A stretch of DNA of 8,953 nt from Rudanella sp. GTDB taxonomy: Bacteria > Bacteroidota > Bacteroidia > Cytophagales > Spirosomataceae. Made by a program: the position numbers and the translations under genes. This document shows positions 6,707 through 8,953 of this stretch, in pieces. Where the stretch lies: assembly GCA_026785985.1 (NCBI GenBank), contig JAJAYX010000044.1:1-8953 (forward strand), in the 5' to 3' direction. The stretch's first letter is position 1; each line of letters opens with the position of its first letter. The notes beneath the pieces were generated by a model. That model saw nothing but the letters and a program-made list of their open reading frames with translations. It was not told where the DNA came from and searched no databases.

Positions 6707-7156
6707 TCAGTTAATCTCCACCTGAAACGGCAGGGCATACTGATAATTAATGGGTGTACCGTTCACACGGGCGGGTTCCCAGCGGCGCATCCGCAAAAAA
6801 ACCTTCCGAATATTGGTCACGTAATCGCTCATCAGCTCTTCCAATTAGGGGGGCGTTGGCCTCGATGTTACCTGAACATCACCCACTTTCCCGTTCGACT
6901 GAATGAGAAATTTAACGGTTATTGGGCCAATATTGTATTTCTTTTTGCGGAGTGGTTTGGGATATTTAACATGGTAGGCAATATACTCCATCATGGCCTC
7001 ATTGCCACCCGGATAGCGGGGCGGCTCTTTTCGGGCATCCATCAGGGTGTCCGTTTTAGCAGCCGCTGTCCGGCCCCGCATCACGTCAACGGGGTTTTGG
7101 GCCTGGGCAAAGAAGGTAATCAGGCAGCAGGCCAGCAAAAGTAAGCAGCGATTCAT
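6707..7156 (-). pseudogene. Secreted TonB C-terminal-domain protein interrupted by an in-frame TAA
   Basis: From ATG at 7154-7156 the frame gives MNRCLLLLACCLITFFAQAQ, a signal peptide probably cut after AQA. A Bacteroidota-type TonB C-terminal domain follows: PPRYPGGNEAMMEYIAYHV, then GPITVKFLIQSNGKVGDVQV. After TSRPTPP a TAA at 6845-6847 stops translation, but the same frame continues without any shift as LEELMSDYVTNIRKVF and MRRWEPARVNGTPINYQYAL to a TGA at 6707-6709. That second part is exactly the missing half of the domain, with the conserved Trp and the NG-x-P turn. One base change (TAA to AAA, CAA or GAA) would restore a 149-residue protein. So this is either a recent nonsense mutation or a sequence error, which the adjacent run of six C makes a little more likely. 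Intact relatives are thought to act as periplasmic partners of TonB-dependent transport or as stand-alone domains of unknown role. It lies between treY and the GMC gene on the same strand. Confidence 0.82.
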
Positions 7157-7178
7157 TGGGTAAAGATAAGGGCTTTTT

Positions 7179-7207
7179 TGTAGCACTGTCCACAGGACAG
7201 TGCTACA
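7179..7207. repeat. REP-like perfect palindrome with GTAG feet
   Basis: TGTAGCACTGTCC at 7179-7191 and its exact reverse complement at 7195-7207 flank a 3-base loop (ACA), giving a 13-bp stem with no mismatch. Both strands carry GTAG at the 5' foot, the tetranucleotide typical of REP elements recognised by REP-associated tyrosine transposases (RAYTs). It lies at the 3' end of treY, a usual REP location, and its TAG is the treY stop codon. T6 at 7174-7179 lies on the wrong side of the stem for a Rho-independent terminator in either direction, though the stem could still protect the treY mRNA 3' end. Only one copy is in this window, so the repeat status is inferred. Confidence 0.65.
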
Positions 7208-8953
7208 CCAGCACCGCCACCGGCAACTCTTTGAACAAGCCCTGAATCAATGCTTCATGAATTTCTCCTCCCGTCATTACGCTAGTCCATTGCCGTTGTT
7301 CAGGCATCACCACCCGCGTATCCTGCCAGTCGATGGCCTGCACATCACTAATGCCCTGCTCGTTACAAAGCCTGGCTAAGAAAAGTGGCACCACTATTAC
7401 GAGCCAGTCGGAACTGTGTTGCCGGGTAAAGGCCATTACGTACTCGCTAAACGGCCCTTCGACGGTCAATGGAATGTACTCCCCGGCAGCGAATAAATCG
7501 GGGTTGTTCTTGCGAAGTTGGAGCAGTTTGTGGGTTACGAACAGCTTCACGCGGCCACTGAACCGGTTCTGCCACAGGTCGGCGAAGTCGGGTTTGGGGC
7601 CAAATTCATTCAGCCACTTCCGGCGTTTGGCAAAATCAACGGGTCGGCGGTTGTCGGGGTCCACAAAACTCAAGTCCCAACCCTCGGCTCCCTGGTAGAG
7701 GTCGGGGACACCAGGGCAGGTGTTTTTGAGGACAACCTGCACCAGCGAATTGGTAATACCAAAATCGGCCACCCGTTTCAGGAACGTCTCGAACCGCTTC
7801 CAGAAAGGCCGATTTTTAGTCAGTAAACCTTGTCCAAATGCTTTGGTGGCCTCGATATAGTCATCGTCGCCCGGCCCATGCACCTCCGAAACGTGCCTTT
7901 TGGCTTCGTGGAGGGCCTTTTGGATATAACTGTCGAACCGTTGGGCGAAATCCGGTTGGTCGCTACCATCCTCCGTCGGGTCAGCCACCGTACTATCATT
8001 GCTGGCTCCCGTCGGCATCGTATAGTTAGCCAGCAGCGACTGATAAAGCAGATATTCATCATTGGCATCGGGCTTGCCTTTGGTTTTCAAATCGGCGTTC
8101 AGAGTCTGCCACTCGCGCACTTCGGCTAGCCATTCGTTGGGCAGGGCGGTTAGCACATTGAGCCGGGCGCGGCTGTCTTCGCCCCGTTTGGTGTCGTGGG
8201 TCGAGAGGCCGTTCATGCTCAGGGGCCACTCAGCCTGCCGCTCCTGCATGGCCCGGTGAAACTCGGCCACTGGCATCCCAAAACGGTCGGGTGCGTCGCC
8301 CACTTCGTTATGGCCAATAAACCGGTTATAGGTGTACATGAGCGTGTCTTCCACACCTTTGGCCATCAGCGGCCCCGTAAACTGCATCAACCGCTGGTAG
8401 AACCGCCTTGCCCGGTCGCGATAGTCGTCGTCGGCAACGGGCGGTTTCAGCAGGAGCGCGTCTTCCAAAAGAGACACGGCGTGTTCCAAATCAGGTTTTT
8501 CGGCACGAATGGCCGAAAAAATAGTGCGCATGGCCGAGGTTTCGTTGTCGGGCAGGGGCAGTTGATTGGCATAATACCGATAGACCGGGCAGTGAATCAG
8601 CACCTCGCCAATGGCCAGTCGGAGAGAGTCGTTGCCCACCGCGTTAGCCCCATCTTCGGCCAGTTTGAGGTCATGAAAATGATCGAGCAGGTTGTTCAGT
8701 TCCCCACCCATGTGCTGGTAAAGGATATACGCTTTTCGGTCGCGGATGCGTTTGGGCATGGGGGTGTTCGTGCCCACCATCGACTCGAAAAATTGGGTAA
8801 ATGGCTGTTCGCCAGTGGGGTCGGTGAGGAGGTTGTTGACCTGGGCCAGAAAGTCGTAGCCGCTCGTTCCCTGGATGGTTTCGGCCCAGTTTGGGGGGAG
8901 TGACTCGTCGGCCTGCTGAATTTTCTCGACCACCACATAAGCCTCCGGCCCCA
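7203..8953 (-). CDS. treY: Maltooligosyl trehalose synthase (TreY), 5' part missing at window edge
   Basis: This is the C-terminal part, about 582 residues, of a GH13 enzyme usually 800-950 long. TreY rearranges the reducing-end alpha-1,4 link of maltodextrins into alpha-1,1, forming maltooligosyl trehalose, from which TreZ releases trehalose in the cytoplasm. The frame continues upstream of a possible GTG at 8934-8936 (codons for GPEAY), so that GTG is internal. Visible motifs: VVVEKI at 8919-8936, whose Glu should be the acid/base; GTSGYDFLAQVNNL soon after; STHDTKRGED at about 8174-8203, whose first Asp is the likely third catalytic carboxylate; and PGVPDLYQGAEGWDLSFVDP at about 7674-7710. 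The nucleophile Asp and the start of the barrel are outside the window. The protein ends normally (LFKELPVAVLV), and its TAG comes from the REP-like palindrome. A linker rich in Asp, Ser and Thr lies at about 7950-8010. treZ and other glycogen or trehalose genes would be expected upstream, to the right. Confidence 0.95.
   Translation of the reverse strand, partial: GPEAYVVVEKIQQADESLPPNWAETIQGTSGYDFLAQVNNLLTDPTGEQPFTQFFESMVGTNTPMPKRIRDRKAYILYQHMGGELNNLLDHFHDLKLAEDGANAVGNDSLRLAIGEVLIHCPVYRYYANQLPLPDNETSAMRTIFSAIRAEKPDLEHAVSLLEDALLLKPPVADDDYRDRARRFYQRLMQFTGPLMAKGVEDTLMYTYNRFIGHNEVGDAPDRFGMPVAEFHRAMQERQAEWPLSMNGLSTHDTKRGEDSRARLNVLTALPNEWLAEVREWQTLNADLKTKGKPDANDEYLLYQSLLANYTMPTGASNDSTVADPTEDGSDQPDFAQRFDSYIQKALHEAKRHVSEVHGPGDDDYIEATKAFGQGLLTKNRPFWKRFETFLKRVADFGITNSLVQVVLKNTCPGVPDLYQGAEGWDLSFVDPDNRRPVDFAKRRKWLNEFGPKPDFADLWQNRFSGRVKLFVTHKLLQLRKNNPDLFAAGEYIPLTVEGPFSEYVMAFTRQHSSDWLVIVVPLFLARLCNEQGISDVQAIDWQDTRVVMPEQRQWTSVMTGGEIHEALIQGLFKELPVAVLV

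Noticed and set aside
6845..6855. Frameshift at the run of six C in the TonB-type gene
   Set aside because: The sequence on both sides of the stop is in the same frame (6707 and 6845 differ by a multiple of three), so a substitution explains the break and an indel does not.
7184..7186. GTG start for the TonB-type gene inside the palindrome
   Set aside because: It would add ten residues before the signal peptide; the ATG at 7154-7156 gives a normal signal peptide.
7179..7207. Rho-independent terminator for treY
   Set aside because: The stem is strong, but on the treY strand it is followed by a run of A, not T; the T6 tract precedes the stem on the plus strand. A REP-like element fits better.
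8196..8903. 235-residue plus-strand frame opposite treY
   Set aside because: TreY motifs are continuous on the minus strand throughout; this is a shadow.
8934..8936. GTG as the start of treY
   Set aside because: The frame continues upstream to the window edge with family-consistent residues, and the N-terminal catalytic half would be missing.

Overview
The window looks like chromosomal DNA of a Bacteroidota bacterium, most likely a Cytophagales member related to Spirosoma or Rudanella. This is inferred from the protein families and their sequence style, the absence of clear Shine-Dalgarno sites before the genes, moderately high GC, and one good match to the Bacteroidota -7 promoter element (TAnnTTTG). 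No taxonomic marker gene is present. Six protein-coding genes can be supported, two of them cut by the window edges, plus one TonB-type gene broken by an in-frame stop and one doubtful gene remnant. There are no RNA genes, CRISPR arrays, integrases or transposases.

Layout. 1-895 (minus): the N-terminal 298 codons of a secreted GH88/GH105 unsaturated glucuronyl/rhamnogalacturonyl hydrolase; at the window edge the frame runs into an in-frame 15-bp tandem repeat (Gly-Gly-Pro-Arg-Gln). 948-2513 (minus): a polytopic membrane protein resembling DUF2079/GT-C glycosyltransferases. 2649-4097 (plus), divergent from it: a fused SAM methyltransferase and DPM1-like family 2 glycosyltransferase. 4166-4558 (plus): a small lipoprotein of unknown function with a CxxCxC cluster. 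4559-4910: a convergent intergenic stretch with a possible decayed reading frame and a split inverted repeat. 4911-6632 (minus): a GMC-family FAD oxidoreductase. 6707-7156 (minus): a secreted TonB C-terminal-domain protein interrupted by one TAA codon. 7179-7207: a perfect 13-bp palindrome with GTAG feet, resembling a REP element, which supplies the stop codon of the next gene. 7203-8953 (minus): the C-terminal two thirds of maltooligosyl trehalose synthase (TreY), cut at the window edge.

How the genes may work together. The divergent pair at 948-4097 is the most suggestive unit. A DPM1-like GT2 typically loads a sugar on polyprenyl phosphate at the cytoplasmic face, and GT-C-fold membrane proteins use such donors on the periplasmic side. 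The pair could therefore form a small lipid-linked glycosylation module, with the fused methyltransferase as an unusual addition; this is inference from fold and position. The GH105 enzyme (pectin or glycosaminoglycan fragment breakdown), the GMC oxidoreductase (probably sugar or alcohol oxidation) and TreY (trehalose from maltodextrin) are carbohydrate genes but do not form one obvious pathway. Several features, namely the 15-bp repeat, the Gly-Glu-Gly-Arg repeat in the membrane protein, the REP-like palindrome and the broken TonB gene, point to small-scale repeat expansion and gene decay rather than large mobile elements.
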